DNA of 64,000 nucleotides, from assembly GCA_963971575.1 (NCBI GenBank), contig OZ020611.1, forward strand, positions 183,782,535 to 183,846,534. The letters run 5' to 3'. The position numbers were made by a program, and so were the translations under genes. Below the pieces are notes generated by a model that did no database searches, was not told the origin of the DNA, and saw only the letters and a list, made by a program, of their open reading frames with translations. Of this stretch, positions 32,130 to 43,672 are shown piece after piece. Every line of letters starts with the position of its first letter. Positions within the stretch are counted from its first letter, which is position 1. Source of the stretch: Liopterus haemorrhoidalis (Eukaryota; Arthropoda; Insecta; Coleoptera; Dytiscidae).

Positions 32130-32605
32130 ATTAAAATCTATATTTTGTGATGTAGGTTAAGGTGATAATTTTTTTTATAGTGGATTATATCAAGTATATA
32201 GATGGAACTAAAAATACACGCGTTGTATATGAAGGAGAGGAAGTTTAGGAAAATTTTCAGTCAATGGCCCACTTTTTTCAAAATTTTTCTTTTCTAATCC
32301 ATGCTGTACAATTTGGACAAGTAGGTGGAAATCTGTGGAACGATAATTCAGAATTCCTCTTTTTCCTTGACTTGCACATAGGTACACAACAATAAGATCT
32401 ATCCATTTTATTGGACTTTGCAAAAACAAATCGATATAAACAAACTTAAACAGTATGACTAATGCCAACTTCTACTTTGAAGTAAGTCATTAAAAGTTCA
32501 CCACTTACAATCTCTCCTATCTGGAAATGTCAATGTTTTAAATAATCCACTACGAAAATTTTATCGCCATAACCTACAACAATCACAAAATGTAGTTTTT
32601 AATTT
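32130..32605. repeat. Small inverted-repeat element next to the MULE
   Basis: TGTAGGTTAAGGTGATAA near 32150 and its inverted counterpart near 32560 (TTATCGCCATAACCTACA) are followed by TAGTGGATTAT and ATAATCCACTA. Arms are about 60 bp. No target duplication was identified. Confidence 0.5.
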
Positions 32606-32812
32606 TTTTTTAGATGTTTCATACGAAAAAATGGCTTTATAAACATTTGTATATACTTGTTGGTAAAATAGTAAAACAGGTTATCAAAATATTGTAAAAT
32701 ATACTTATTCCTATAATTTTACTATCACAGCTTTGTAACAATAACATTAAGTACTCTCTACCTATGTTTCAAAATTGACCACCGCGGAGCTACGATCTTA
32801 AATTTATTTCCA

Positions 32813-34180
32813 TATAGAACATATTAGTGTGACATCACATAATGTACTGACATCTAACAACGATTTCCTTCGGATTTTTTTTTTTTTTTTTTGCTGCTTA
32901 TAATACATGTGTCATTATTTTTGTTACCTTAATTTTATTATTAATTTCAATTTTAGAGCAAAAAATACATATCTATGATAAGTATAAACTAATATATACA
33001 GTTCAGATACTTTATATTATGGAATAATGTTTTTATAAACATATAAATAAGGATTCGAAGATATATTTATAGGTTACGTTTTTAAATAATATGAAAATCG
33101 AAGTATGTTTAGTATATATTTAATTAAAACCAAGTAATCATTAATATTTTGTTTCAGAATACATAAAGGTGTATTGTTTTGCTTCAAATTGCAACCATTA
33201 CAGACACATTCCTAATTTTTTTCGTTTTCTGAAAGGTGAAAATGAAAAACAATAACGGATAAAATAAGAAGAACATATTGGTTCTTCAAGTCATTTAGAA
33301 ATATCAGATAGACTTATTGCTATGCTGCTTGCCGTAATAATGGTTATTAACGTAAATTTGTCAAAATTAACCTGCAAAATAATATTGTTCTGCAAAAATA
33401 ATGACATTAAATTATAATGCATAAAATAAGTATTTTAATAAATAAATATTGCCTTGTAGATTTAATATGAAGCATTTGCTTACTTTGAAAACAATTTATA
33501 TTTTTAAAATACAATGTATTTAGTATTTTGTAACATATTAACTTAATCATCTATTATATACAAAAGCGGCAATAAAAAATCCTTTTCTGATAATAAAAAG
33601 ACCGAGAACCGATAAAATAGGATTACTAAATATGCAAATGTTAATGTCAAAAATATCTGATACATGTTTATGGTTAAATGCGTCATCTATAATTATGGAC
33701 CCAGCATTGTGAGACGAAAATTACTAACGTTTAAAATTCAAACGCCTATCAATGATTAATGAACGCTCTGTATAAAATTCAATTCAGTCATCAAATAATT
33801 AGCCCTCACTTTCTATAACCTTCCTCTTTGGTAAATTTCGAATATGTGCAGGAAAAAGATATTGGTTAAGACAGTGGTTCTTAACCTTTTAATAATCACG
33901 AACCACATACATATTTTGGCAGCTTATAGTTTGTAGTGACGGAATAGTTATAAAGATTTATTTGATTAGTGATTTTATTTATGGATTATAATTACAATAA
34001 AATCAGAAAACGGGAACAAATTTACTAAAGGTATTTAATCCGTACCAAAATCCACCTGTTCTGAAAGGAGTGTATTTTGAACCACAGAAATATTTGCTGA
34101 TAAATGAAATATTCTTAATTGTATGTGAATGAGGATTAATATTATGTATAGTTTAAAACTAAGTATTTTGGTCATTATAT
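32813..34180. other. Intergenic AT-rich sequence, no gene recognised
   Basis: Contains a long T run near 32877-32892. A short open stretch near 33164-33235 translates VYCFASNCNHYRHIPNFFRF, weakly THAP-like. A TCTTAACCTTTTAATAATCACG segment near 33890 may be an end of another dispersed repeat. Confidence 0.3.
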
Positions 34181-34388
34181 GTCAATGCGTGTCGGTTGTA
34201 CCATGATAAAATTACACAGGAAAAAATTATACGTGATAAAATTACACTACTAAAATTACACATTGACAGAATTACACAGTGAGTAAATCACACAAGGAAG
34301 ACATTACACATGCGAAAATTACTCTAAGAAAAATGTACACATTTCAATTTTTATTTAAAATTTATAAAATTATTTGGTTAGGTTAGGT

Positions 34389-34594
34389 TAGGGGTCGGCA
34401 GACCGCGGCTCACAAGCCACATTCGGCTCTTTAAGGACATTCGTGTGGCTCTTTAAATTAAGTTGATAAGGAATAAAATTTAGAAAATATTCAAAAAGTC
34501 ATGTATTAAAACAAAATTATGGCTCTTTAAAATGTTTCCAGATGCCGTAAAGGATGAATTTGTCTCTTAAGCTTCTAAAGTTTGCCGACCCCTG
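34389..34594. mobile_element. hAT-type MITE, TAGGGGTCGGCAGAC end
   Basis: Ends TAGGGGTCGGCAGAC and GTTTGCCGACCCCTG; perfect 8-bp duplication GGTTAGGT at 34381-34388 and 34595-34602. The interior repeats GGCTCTTTAA. The GGTTAGG motif here comes from the target site and is not telomeric DNA. Confidence 0.88.
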
Positions 34595-34790
34595 GGTTAG
34601 GTCATATCATAACTTCCTAATAATTATTCATTTTCACTTAAAAAACTACAGAAAAAGATACAATGGTGTTTGAAATAATGTAAAATACATTCTTAATAAA
34701 GCCAACAAACAATATTTATATAATTTATTATTTTTATAATGGTTACATAGATTAAACTGATAACTAAATTTAACTATAAAACATCACTAA

Positions 34791-34926
34791 GGGCCGGTTT
34801 CTGAAAGCTTAGTAAACTATAAGCAAATAGTCAACTACGTTCACAATATAATAATCCCGTAAGTAACTATAACAACCGTTTTCTAACTATTTGGATATAG
34901 TTAACTAAGCTTTCAGAAACCGGCCC
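34791..34926. mobile_element. Harbinger-like MITE, GGGCCGGTTTCTGAAAG ends
   Basis: 136 bp with inverted ends GGGCCGGTTTCTGAAAGCTT and its inverse, flanked by TAA on both sides (34788-34790, 34927-34929). The interior has AACTAT-rich inverted segments. Confidence 0.82.
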
Positions 34927-34970
34927 TAAGTCATATGAGCTATACAGCGCAAGAAATCTAATCGTCTATC

Positions 34971-36173
34971 GGGTGTATTCTGTAAGAAATGTGTTAAAAT
35001 TAGCGTCAGGTTAATATTTTTATTTTAACTCCATGTCTAACGTCATTATCCAAAAATGCTATTCTGTAAGAGCATTTGTTAAGGTAAGCGTTAATACAAT
35101 ATTTGTTAACGCGAGGCGCTAATTCACCCTGTAGCTAATATTAACTGCACGCGCATGCGCTGTTACATTGAATTTTAACAGGAGTATTTATTTAGTCAAA
35201 TGCCAAGAGAATCTTAACCTAATATTTCGGTGTTGAATTAAATATTCAGTGGCGAAATTTATTTTAAAAATGGAACAGAAATGTTTGGTCCTGTGATACT
35301 CATTATAACTGGTTTCCACAGTGTATTAAATAAAAATATAACTTTATTCGAACTCTAGTTTGCAAATACACGATGAAACGCACTACGCTACGAGCGCTTA
35401 CTTTAATAAATAAAAATATAACTTTATTCAACTTTTGTTTAGTCAATTTATATACTATATTGTATTATAACAGTTTATCTAATTTTTTAATAATATATGA
35501 ATTATACGTTCATTCTATTTTTAAAAAGGTGTTCGGTGATTAATTATTAAATTTGATTTATTACGCTATTTCTACCCTGGAATAACACTGTTGTGATCGT
35601 CATTAACAATCTCATCAATTGTTTCTTCAAATAATACACCATTAAAATGTACTGCGATATTTTGAAACACGGCGGAGGCATAAGTGAAGTTTTGTAGCTT
35701 TCAGAGGATTATAATTTTAAATTCTGTGTCTCAACAAAAACCAAAACTGCTCTCCAATACTCCATTTACTTCCTTTCTATACAATTACTTGAACTTGCGT
35801 CTGGGTTACTTGTATAACGAAAATTATGAAGCGTCATTCTTATCTCTACTGTAAAGAATTCACTTTAAAAAGTGATAGAAAGTTGATTAATATTCCTACC
35901 GTCTTGTGTTTTATTCATTTTTTTTTAAATAACATGACATTTACTTAAATATGATCAGCCATTTTTGCAAACTAAACACTAGCGTTAACTTTTAAAGCCA
36001 CCGTTTCGGCAGGCGCTTATTGTAGAACGTTAACTGGCTATTTTAATGCCGCCGCGCTATAATTTTAACACATATATGTTTAGCGAATAGCATTTAGGTT
36101 AAGAATGGTGTTAAAAAAATTAACGTTAGTTTCTGACGCTAAGATTTTAACATCATGCTTAGAGAATAGACTC
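34971..36173 (-). mobile_element. Harbinger-like element, degenerate
   Basis: Ends GGGTGTATTCTGTAAG and, inverted, GAGTCTATTCTCTAAG, then both TTAAAAT and TAGCGTCAG within 40 bp. A minus-strand stretch near 35570-35720 reads YASAVFQNIAVHFNGVLFEE, similar to the ACAVLHNIA block near the C-terminus of Harbinger nucleases. No clear 3-bp duplication. It is located inside the MULE at 34188-36816. Confidence 0.5.
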
Positions 36174-36199
36174 GTATGAGAGTCATAATTCTATACAAT

Positions 36200-36560
36200 A
36201 TTTAAAATATGTTGTTTCAAAGAAATGTCCCTAACACATTCGGGGTTTTGTTGACCAGTTAAATGCTGCAAATAGTTTGTATGTTGTAAGGATAATGCTT
36301 TGACGATATTGTCCAAAAATTTCCAAACCGTTGGATGGGAACACTGAAAAAGTGACGAAAGTCCGTAGTGCCATCCTTCGATACAATAGGTAGTCCTTGC
36401 TATTCAGTTGACTGCAGATTGCCTATGGTTCCAAATTGAAATATTAAATAGTGGTTATTTGTAAATGCCGTTTCTGAGTTGTCGACCCCAAATATATGTA
36501 CGTTCGAAATAAAGGAGAATTCGCTCCATTTGATCATTATATTTGTTTAAATCAGAGAAC
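36200..36560 (-). pseudogene. MULE transposase C-terminal remnant
   Basis: Minus strand: RILLYFERTYIWGRQLRNG, then CIEGWHYGLSSLFQCSHPTV and WKFLDNIVKAL. The N-x-IEGWH...HPxxWxF pattern is typical of the C-terminus of FLYWCH-associated MULE transposases. Stops and frame changes interrupt it, so it is dead. Confidence 0.7.
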
Positions 36561-36919
36561 AGATTAGCAACTTCACTATATCCCCTGGAACCTTTCGATT
36601 ACCTGAATAGTTACAAATTAATTTGTCAACTCGGCTACAAATTTTGTACAATCCATTATAACATGTAGACTATGTGTAATTTCGACCTTATGAAATTTTT
36701 ACACGTGTAACTTCTTCTTCGTGTATTTTTTTCTACGTGTAATTTCTTCCTTGTGTAATTTTTTCTGTGTAATTTTATCCCGTGTAATTTTTCCAGTGTA
36801 TTTCTGTCCTGACACCGTACCTAACATACTGTCTCTTTGTCATAACATAATAGTTTTTGTATTATATAGTTTGTGAGTGCATAACATTGGAGTTTTATAT
36901 TGATGTATCAATTATTTTA

Positions 36920-37202
36920 TAGGGAAATAAATTTAAGATCTCAGCGCTACGGTGGTCAGTTTTTAACTAGGCTAGAGGATATTTTTTTGGAATTAGGTAT
37001 GTTATTTAAACATTTCTGGGTACCTATTTGTTGATAAAACGGCAAAACAGATTCATAAAATTTTTAAACAAATATTTATTCCTACAATTTTAGCTTGACA
37101 GCTGTGTAAACACAACACAAGAGGGTATTCAAATTTTGAATACCCTCTAGCCAAGTTAAAAATTGACCACCGTAGCGCTGGGATCTTAAATTTATTTCCC
37201 TG
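36920..37202. mobile_element. Tc1/mariner-type MITE, (C/T)AGGGAAATAAATTTAAG ends
   Basis: 283 bp with inverted ends TAGGGAAATAAATTTAAGAT and ATCTTAAATTTATTTCCCTG; TA on both sides (36918-36919, 37203-37204). A perfect 13-bp-armed palindrome GAGGGTATTCAAA...TTTGAATACCCTC lies near 37112-37138. Same family as the element at 30516-32812. Confidence 0.8.
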
Positions 37203-37204
37203 TA

Positions 37205-38242
37205 ATAACAAATTAGAGCATTTCACGTAGAATCATAATTTATTCAACTCTATATATCAAAGATTAATAATAACGAAGTTATCGTAGTGTAAAGTGTACG
37301 CATGCACAAAAATGTATAAGTATGTCACTATTTAGTGCGGAACTTACCAATAGATGACAGTGCTGGAGATTTCTGTATGTCCAATGTTAATTGCAAATTA
37401 TATTATCGTTTTAAATATTTAATTTAAAGTTGTGAGCGTTATGTTTTACTTTCTTCGTTTTAAAGTAGTACACTATAAAAGTAACCAAAATAAACAGATC
37501 TGGTTTGCCTTTACAAAAGTGAACGCATTATATGAGATGTTTCATTTTGTAATACATAAATAGATTTGATGATTTTGGTGACTTTTGTAGTGTTCAGTTT
37601 TCTGGTGTTCTTTGACGTATCCATGCGAACCAATACTATGATAATATTATAAATGTCATTGAATCAAAATTATTATTATTATTATTTGTCGTTACAAAAG
37701 ACCTCGTTAGAACGTCGTTAGAACCTCCCATGAAGCTGGATTTTTTATTACTTCCATGCATTTTTCTTGTTTTGTCATTACTTCGATACGTCTCATTTTA
37801 TAACCCTCCCCCCTCATGAAACTATTTTTGCGTTACTGAATACAAGTTTTGATAATTTAAAAAAAAAAAAACTATTTTGGTAATAATTTAAAAAAAGATC
37901 CTATTAAAAATGAGGAATTGGAAAAGACTTTTTGATCTTTAATATATTTCATCTCCTGCAATATAAACATTTACCTACACTCATACATACATATTTCATA
38001 TATATTTAATATATAATTTTCTTTATTAATCTTCTTCATTTTAATTATATATAAAAATTACACTTAAGTTCAAATGTCCGCAATTTTTATCTTCATAAGA
38101 ACTAATATATGATCATATTAACTGAGTTACAGAATTGGTCTGATTATTATTTTTCAGAAGTTAGACTTTTCATATTTTTTTAAATTTGCTTTCTGGTTTT
38201 AAAATTCATTTGAAGCGTTCGAACATCGAAAATCACAAACTA
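37205..38242. other. Intergenic AT-rich sequence
   Basis: No gene seen. The stretch near 37475-37550 (CTATAAAAGTAACCAAAATA ... AGATCTGGTTTG) recurs near 47330-47375 and, inverted, near 28580-28620, so a further dispersed repeat family is present. Confidence 0.4.
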
Positions 38243-38425
38243 TAGCTTGTTTCTTTAGTTTAAGCAGAACTAGATTTTGACAACTAGTAATTTTTATCGG
38301 TTAAATGAAGCTTTTGATCATTTTATTTAGCAAAAGCCATCTTCAAACATGAAAAAAAAATAACTTGTGAGAACTTAAGAAAATTAAAATTCCATTTGGT
38401 TCCGCCTATAGATTTGGAAAAGCCT
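38243..38425. repeat. Family B MITE, short copy
   Basis: The left end keeps GCAGAACTAGATTTTGA and the right end TTTGGTTCCGCCTATAGAT followed by TTGGAAAAGCCTATA. It is much shorter than 46763-47159. Confidence 0.6.
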
Positions 38426-40657
38426 ATACATGCATTTTCAAAATATTCACAAACCAGTCAAAAACTTCCTGCTCAGACAAGGCTAATATACGATATTACA
38501 TGTTATCCGACTTTCATCTGTATTTGCAAACTGTGCTCTACGCCGATTTTTCTGATTCGGTGAGCTTCGAGAACTTAACCTGCCGTATGAACCCTACTGT
38601 AGTAAAAATAAAAACACTATATAACGTAGGTTGTTCTTAATTCTAAGTAAAGTATATTACGAATTTAAACTTTTGTATATATGTGTATTGACAATTTATT
38701 TGAATTTATTTTTATATTTAATACGATGTATGAATAATTTATTTTGAGCATTTTAAATAAAAAGTTTTGTTTTTCTGTGGCCTGTTTATTTTTTACTTAT
38801 TGTTAAATTTGTAAAATATTATACATTTTGTACAAATAAAAATGTTCGTATTTTAATAATGGGATAGTACAGAAGTATTTTTGTTTTTGTATTTTCGTTT
38901 CTGAAATATTTTGAAATAAAAATATTGTGATAATGTGAAATAAATTTACTTTTATTTAGTTGCATGATTAAAAAATAATTCTAGGAAATTGTAGATAGCA
39001 TAAACTTTGGTTAATTTTAGTGGTTTCAAATTTTAGTAATCACTAAAATGATGCAATTTATGGATAATGAAGAAATTTTGAGGATTAAAAAAAAAAAAAA
39101 ACAGCGAGTAATTGGACTGAGTTTAGAATAGATATAACGAGCGAAAAAATGACAAGATATGAAAAAAATTTGGTTCGAAATGTGAAATTTCACACATTTA
39201 TTCATTAAATATTTCACATATTTATACACATTACTTTTTTTATTTACCAAAAAAACATATTCACGGGTAAGTCCCAAATAATACATGACACATTAAAAAA
39301 GAAAACAAAAATACAAGTAAAACATTTGAAAATAATACAGGATTAAAAATTTCCATAAGCAGCCGTCAATATCAGGGTGTTGTAAGTATTTAGTAACTAG
39401 TAACAATTTTTTGTCTATTTTAGAAAATGTACAGTAAAATACGTACGCATGAAATGATACAGGACAATTAATTTCTTCTGCTACAAGGTGATTCCCGCTT
39501 TTAGCATAGCTACGATTTGTACACCCAAATGAACAACAGTTTACTATTTTAACTAATATGTAATTGTATCTGCACATTAAAAACTTTAAAATTATGTATC
39601 TAATCTAATCTTAAACTATGAACCACGGTACCAGGGGGGGGGTTGTCATAGAATGTATTTATGGTACATTTTTTAATGGCATAATTTACATTATTTGTGA
39701 AAATTGTAAATTAATTAAAATTACAACTCAAACGGTTAGAGAAAATGACCTGAAGTTAGAAGGTTTGGATTCCTCATAATTTATTTAGACTAAAAAAAAA
39801 AATGTGAGGCTTAATTTGTTTAGCTTATTTTAAAATTTTGTCAGATTTTAATATGACGTGATTTATAGAAATTTTCATCTTGGCATGGACGTATCTCAAA
39901 AACGAAATGCGATAAAGACCTGCGGTTGAATATTTTTAAATTTTGAGGTCCTAATTGACTTGTAACCATATTTTGAAACAAACAAATTTTTTAAAAAATT
40001 TAATTTTTTATTTATTTTTTTTTATAAATCCTAACTATAAAATGGTTAGGGATAGAAATCTGCGGTTTGAATTTTTAAAATCCACATAGATTGTTTAGTC
40101 AAAAAAAAAAAAACCGGCTTATCCGTTTATTAAGATTTGTATGCGCAGTAATCCAAAACCCTTGAAAATGGCCAAAAATCGTAAGGGGTAGATCTTAAAA
40201 AAATCGTGAATTTTAAGCAAAACATTTTTGTCTCCGATTTTATTGAAAATTGGTACAAATATGTATTTTTGGTCATAGATCAACAATATTTTGTCCATTT
40301 TGAAGTTTGGGCAAAAATTTTGGAATTATTGGCGAAAAACTGACCCAAAGCGGCTCTTACTCAAAAACTAGGTAAGCATGGTTTTTTAAAATATTTTTTT
40401 CATAATCTTCACCTAAATCGCTAAAATTGGAGTCGAAAGATTTTTGACCAAATTTCAAAATTTTAGTAGAATTTTTTTTTTTTTTAATTTTGTTGGAAAT
40501 TGGTATATTTAAATATTTTTAGCTGTAGATCACAACTATATAGTCACTTTTGAGTTAAGGTCTAAAATTTTGACATTTGCACCCCAATAATTAAAATAAT
40601 AATAAAAAACAATCCATAATAAGGCTCTGACCCAATGAAATGTTAGCCTGCCTCCTT
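38426..40657. other. Gene-poor AT-rich region with degenerate repeats
   Basis: 39729-40115 holds three diverged direct copies spaced about 140-170 bp, each with a GACCTG(A/C)(A/G)GTT-like or ATCTGCGGTTTGAA segment. On the minus strand at 39293-39577, VNCCSFGCTNRSYAKSG resembles the start of a THAP zinc finger but lacks the rest. No convincing gene. Confidence 0.35.
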
Positions 40658-41235
40658 TTTACCGACCGCCAACATGTATAAGGGAGGTATTGTGATCATA
40701 CCGATTTCGAGATTTCGATGGATCTCCACGAATTGAGGTCCCTTCATAACGTTTTGACTATTTTTAGCATGATGTCTGTCTGTCCGTCCGTCTGTCTGTC
40801 TGTGTATACGTGCAGAGCAAATTAGGCTGAAAGGATTTTTATGAAACTGCATATTTAAGCTTTTGACATCAATGACACGAGTTGATCAACTTTTGGTAAA
40901 AATCGGTTAACTAGAAATGGGAGTTTACTCGTGTCGATTTTAAGATTTTTGCGAATATTTAGCAATAGAAAAATTTATTGAACAAAAGTTGCTATAAATG
41001 CAATAACTTTTATTTGAGACGTATTTTGATAAAACGAAAAATTTCGACAAATTTTTGTAAAATTTTTTAAAATTTTAAAAGTCTCAATTTTTTCATACTT
41101 TTATATAACGATTCCATGATCATGATAAATAATATCTCTGTTAGAAAATATTAGGCCAAGTTATTTCTACTCTGCTGCTAGAATGTATTTTATACAAGTA
41201 CTTTACGATGGCAGTCGGTCCTGTGGTGGCCACAC
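40658..41235. repeat. Family C unit C2
   Basis: Begins ACCGACCGCCAACATGTATA and ends GGTCCTGTGGTGGCCACA. It contains TCTGTC units and the AAATGGGAGTTTACTCGTG segment shared with 1674-7946. An inverted unit (41881-42460) lies 650 bp to the right, but inside a Harbinger element, so the two are probably separate insertions. Confidence 0.65.
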
Positions 41236-41880
41236 TTTACTTTACTTTTATTTTTCTAAGTTATTCTTTTATTTCCTTTTGAATCAAAATAAAACAATAG
41301 GCTTTTAAGGATTCTCGATAAAATATGGTAAGTAAATATCTTAAATAACATTTTGGTGAAGAAAACAACGTAAGTAAATGTCTTAAACGTTTTCTTACTG
41401 ATGCAATCACCCTACCATAAAATTTTTTAAATTGCGTATGTAATTAGAGAGGGTGGGAGGGTGGCGAAAAATAATTTTACGCACCAGGCGCCAATTTATG
41501 TTGTTGCGGCACTGATGATATATTTCTTATACCGATTGTATCATTATACACTACAGTTTTTGTAAAAACTCGGAAGGTAGCCCTCGCATCACAATATGTC
41601 AGAAACTCAAAGTGGGGCCACTTATTTTCGATAATGCCGCCACTTATGCCGGGTTTACATTGGTAAAGTAAAAGAGCTACTAACTAGCGCAAGTAACTAG
41701 AAACTAGTTACTATACTTGTGTAAACACTTGACATTGTGACTAGTAGAGTACTAGCTTCTAGTAGTTGGGCTAGGATATCAGCTAGCTCGTCGACGTATT
41801 TACTAGCTACTATCTTTTCCCCCACTACGCAAAATAGACCGATTTCAAATTGGCGGCAAGCGGTAACCTGTCATAACAAA

Positions 41881-42460
41881 TAATAAAAAATCAGCTGTGG
41901 CCACCACAGGACCGACCGCCATTGTAAAGTACTTGTATAAAATACATTCTAGCAGCAGAGTAGAAATAACTTGGCCTAATATTTTCTAACAGAGATATTA
42001 TTTATCATGACCATGGAATCGTTACATAAAAGTATGAAAAAATCGAGACTTAAAATTTTAAAAAATTTTACAAAAATTTGTCAAAATACGTCTCAAATAA
42101 AAGTTATTGCATTTATAGCAACTTTTGTTTAATAAATTTTTTCGAAATATTTTTTGTTGCTAAATATTCGCAAAAATCTTAAAATCGACACGAGTAAACT
42201 CCCATTTCTAGTTTTCTACCAAAAGTTGATCAACTCGTGTCATTGATGTCAAAAGCTTAAATATGCAGTTTCATAAAAATCCTTTCAGCCTAATTTGCTC
42301 TGCACGTGTACACAGACAGACAGACCGACAGACATCATGCTAAAAATAGTCAAAACGTTATGTAGGGACCTCAATTCGTGGAGATCCATCAAAATCTCAA
42401 AATGTCAAAATCGGTATGATCACAATATCTCCCTTATATATGTTGGCGGTCGGTAAAAAA
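41881..42460. repeat. Family C unit C3, inverted
   Basis: Runs from TCAGCTGTGGCCACCACAGG to TGTTGGCGGTCGGTAAAA, the inverse of C2 and C4. It is inserted in the Harbinger element next to the point where its transposase frame is lost. Confidence 0.7.
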
Positions 42461-42476
42461 AAACATATCAGGTAAA

Positions 42477-42821
42477 TTATAATTTATTTGCATAAATTGC
42501 GTAACATTGGTTTATTAATTGATGATTTCTTTTCAAATAAAGCGTTAATTCCAATTTTATTCTTGCTGGAATCGCATCCCTCATTAGTGAATCAGTTCGT
42601 TGTATGAATGGACTAACTAAATTTAATAGCCTATTAAAATCATCTGGTGTCATTCTTAAACACAGTCTGTACTCTTTTTGACCTTCCACAGTTATTTCAC
42701 GAAATAGAAGGGCTGATACGCCATGGGTAGCTTGTATATCAATCCATTTTTTAACCCATTTTCGTTTAGGCTTATATTCTGTACCGTTTTCTTCAATAAG
42801 ACAATCAGTTATTTTCTCCAC
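42477..42821 (-). pseudogene. Harbinger transposase, N-terminal fragment
   Basis: MEKITDCLIEENGTEYKPKR, WVKKWIDIQATHGVSALLF and MTPDDFNRLLNLVSPFIQRT followed by MRDAIPARIKLELTL match the region that precedes the DDE nuclease domain in HARBI1-like proteins. The family text is lost right after ELTL, where the sequence approaches the C3 insertion. The catalytic half is absent. Confidence 0.8.
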
Positions 42822-43096
42822 AAGAAATGATGTAATACAAAATACCTTTTTTTAATTGCATCACGCCGGCGACGATGTATATTCATATTCATAAACTATA
42901 ATTGATGAAAGATAATTGCACAACAAAATCACAGTGAAGATGTCAAATGTGTTTTGACACTTACTATCCAGAAAATAAGATAGTATGCCAATTGTGTACG
43001 AACATCTACTATCCCAAAAATAAGATAGTAGAGTAAAGCACGTAGTACTTGCGCTAGTTACTAGCTCTTTTACTCTACTAATTAAACCCGGCATTA

Positions 43097-43531
43097 TTTT
43101 CGATAATGCCGAATACAAAACAACATCAAAGAGGACAGTCTACGGAGACAGTTCATTGTGCATAGGTGACATGATACTGCGCATGTGACTGTCGAGAAGT
43201 TACAGAATAAACCCCCAGGTCATGCTATGATAATTCTCTTTATTATCTCAATGTGTAAATTCGACCTGGAAACCTGCTGTATATGTATTTTCCATTATAC
43301 ACTTGAAATAAAAATTTTATTTTAAAATATTTTTTTAAAAATATTCTAATGAATTTGATTTTTATTAAATAGTTTTATAAAATATCACACAATTTCCTGT
43401 AGTGGTTAGTATTTGATGGTGGACTAAGAAATGATTATTTAGCGGTCAGACATCCGCATAGTATTTCCGTTTTGCCCGGGGTTGATAATTTTTATGAAAT
43501 GTTTAGAATTATGTGCTAGTTATTGTTCGAG
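43097..43531. other. Presumed promoter and 5' UTR region of the neprilysin-like gene
   Basis: No repeat family recognised after 43112. It leads directly into the ATG at 43532. No core promoter motif could be assigned. Confidence 0.35.
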
Positions 43532-43672
43532 ATGCCTCGAGGAAAGTACAATATTGGGGAATCTATCTCCCCCGCTAAAGATAATTCGTTTAGATCATGT
43601 GTTTGTACGTTATTAGTGTTTTTTGCTATTTGCATGATTTGTATATTATCAACTTATCCATGGATGAAAACT
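43532..43672 (+). CDS. Neprilysin-like exon 1: cytosolic tail and membrane anchor
   Basis: The ATG at 43532 starts MPRGKYNIGESISPAKDNSF, a hydrophilic 22-25-residue tail. A hydrophobic segment follows (CVCTLLVFFAICMICILSTY), then PWMKT and the donor ACT|GTAAGT at 43673 (phase 0). A short tail followed by one anchor fits the type II topology of neprilysins. The frame is open a few codons upstream only to a TTG, which I reject. The link to the exon at 60777 is inferred from matching phase and strand; an independent small membrane protein is the alternative. Confidence 0.6.

Larger units (their letters stand above)
30516..32812. repeat. Inverted-repeat element (AGGGAAATAAATTTAAG ends) hosting a MULE
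   Basis: The left arm (about 30516-30727) starts AGGGAAATAAATTTAAGAT. The right arm (about 32600-32812) is its inverted counterpart, ending ATCTTAAATTTATTTCCAT. Both arms contain a GTGGTCAATTTTGAAA-like segment and a run matching CTGTTTTACTATTTTA. A complete small relative with TA duplication is at 36920-37202. The interior contains the MULE insertion. Confidence 0.65.
34188..36816 (-). mobile_element. MULE remnant with iterated AAATTACAC terminal arrays
   Basis: Left end (about 34188-34345) and right end (about 36670-36816) are inverted arrays of 14- to 19-bp units containing AAAATTACAC (GTGTAATTTT on the right). Outermost sequences GTGTCGGTTGTACC and, inverted, GGTGTCAGGACAG resemble each other. 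Next to the right array is a minus-strand MULE transposase C-terminus (36200-36560). No 9-bp duplication was found. Three elements are nested inside: 34389-34594, 34791-34926 and 34971-36173. Confidence 0.65.
41647..43093 (-). mobile_element. PIF/Harbinger element with 3-bp TTA duplication
   Basis: Ends TGCCGGGTTTACATTGGTAA and, inverted, TGCCGGGTTTAATTAGTAGA, both followed by AGTAAAAGAGCTA; TTA at 41644-41646 and 43094-43096. A minus-strand transposase N-terminus is present at 42477-42821. A family C unit (41881-42460) replaces or interrupts the rest. The flanks also repeat TTATTTTCGATAATGCCG at 41624 and 43094. Confidence 0.82.

Noticed and set aside
34371..34391. Interstitial telomeric TTAGG repeat
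   Set aside because: The few GGTTAGG units are a target-site duplication of a hAT MITE; the same 8 bases occur on the other side.
40658..42460. Single fold-back element made of C2 and C3
   Set aside because: A Harbinger end with its own TTA duplication lies between them, so they are better explained as separate insertions.
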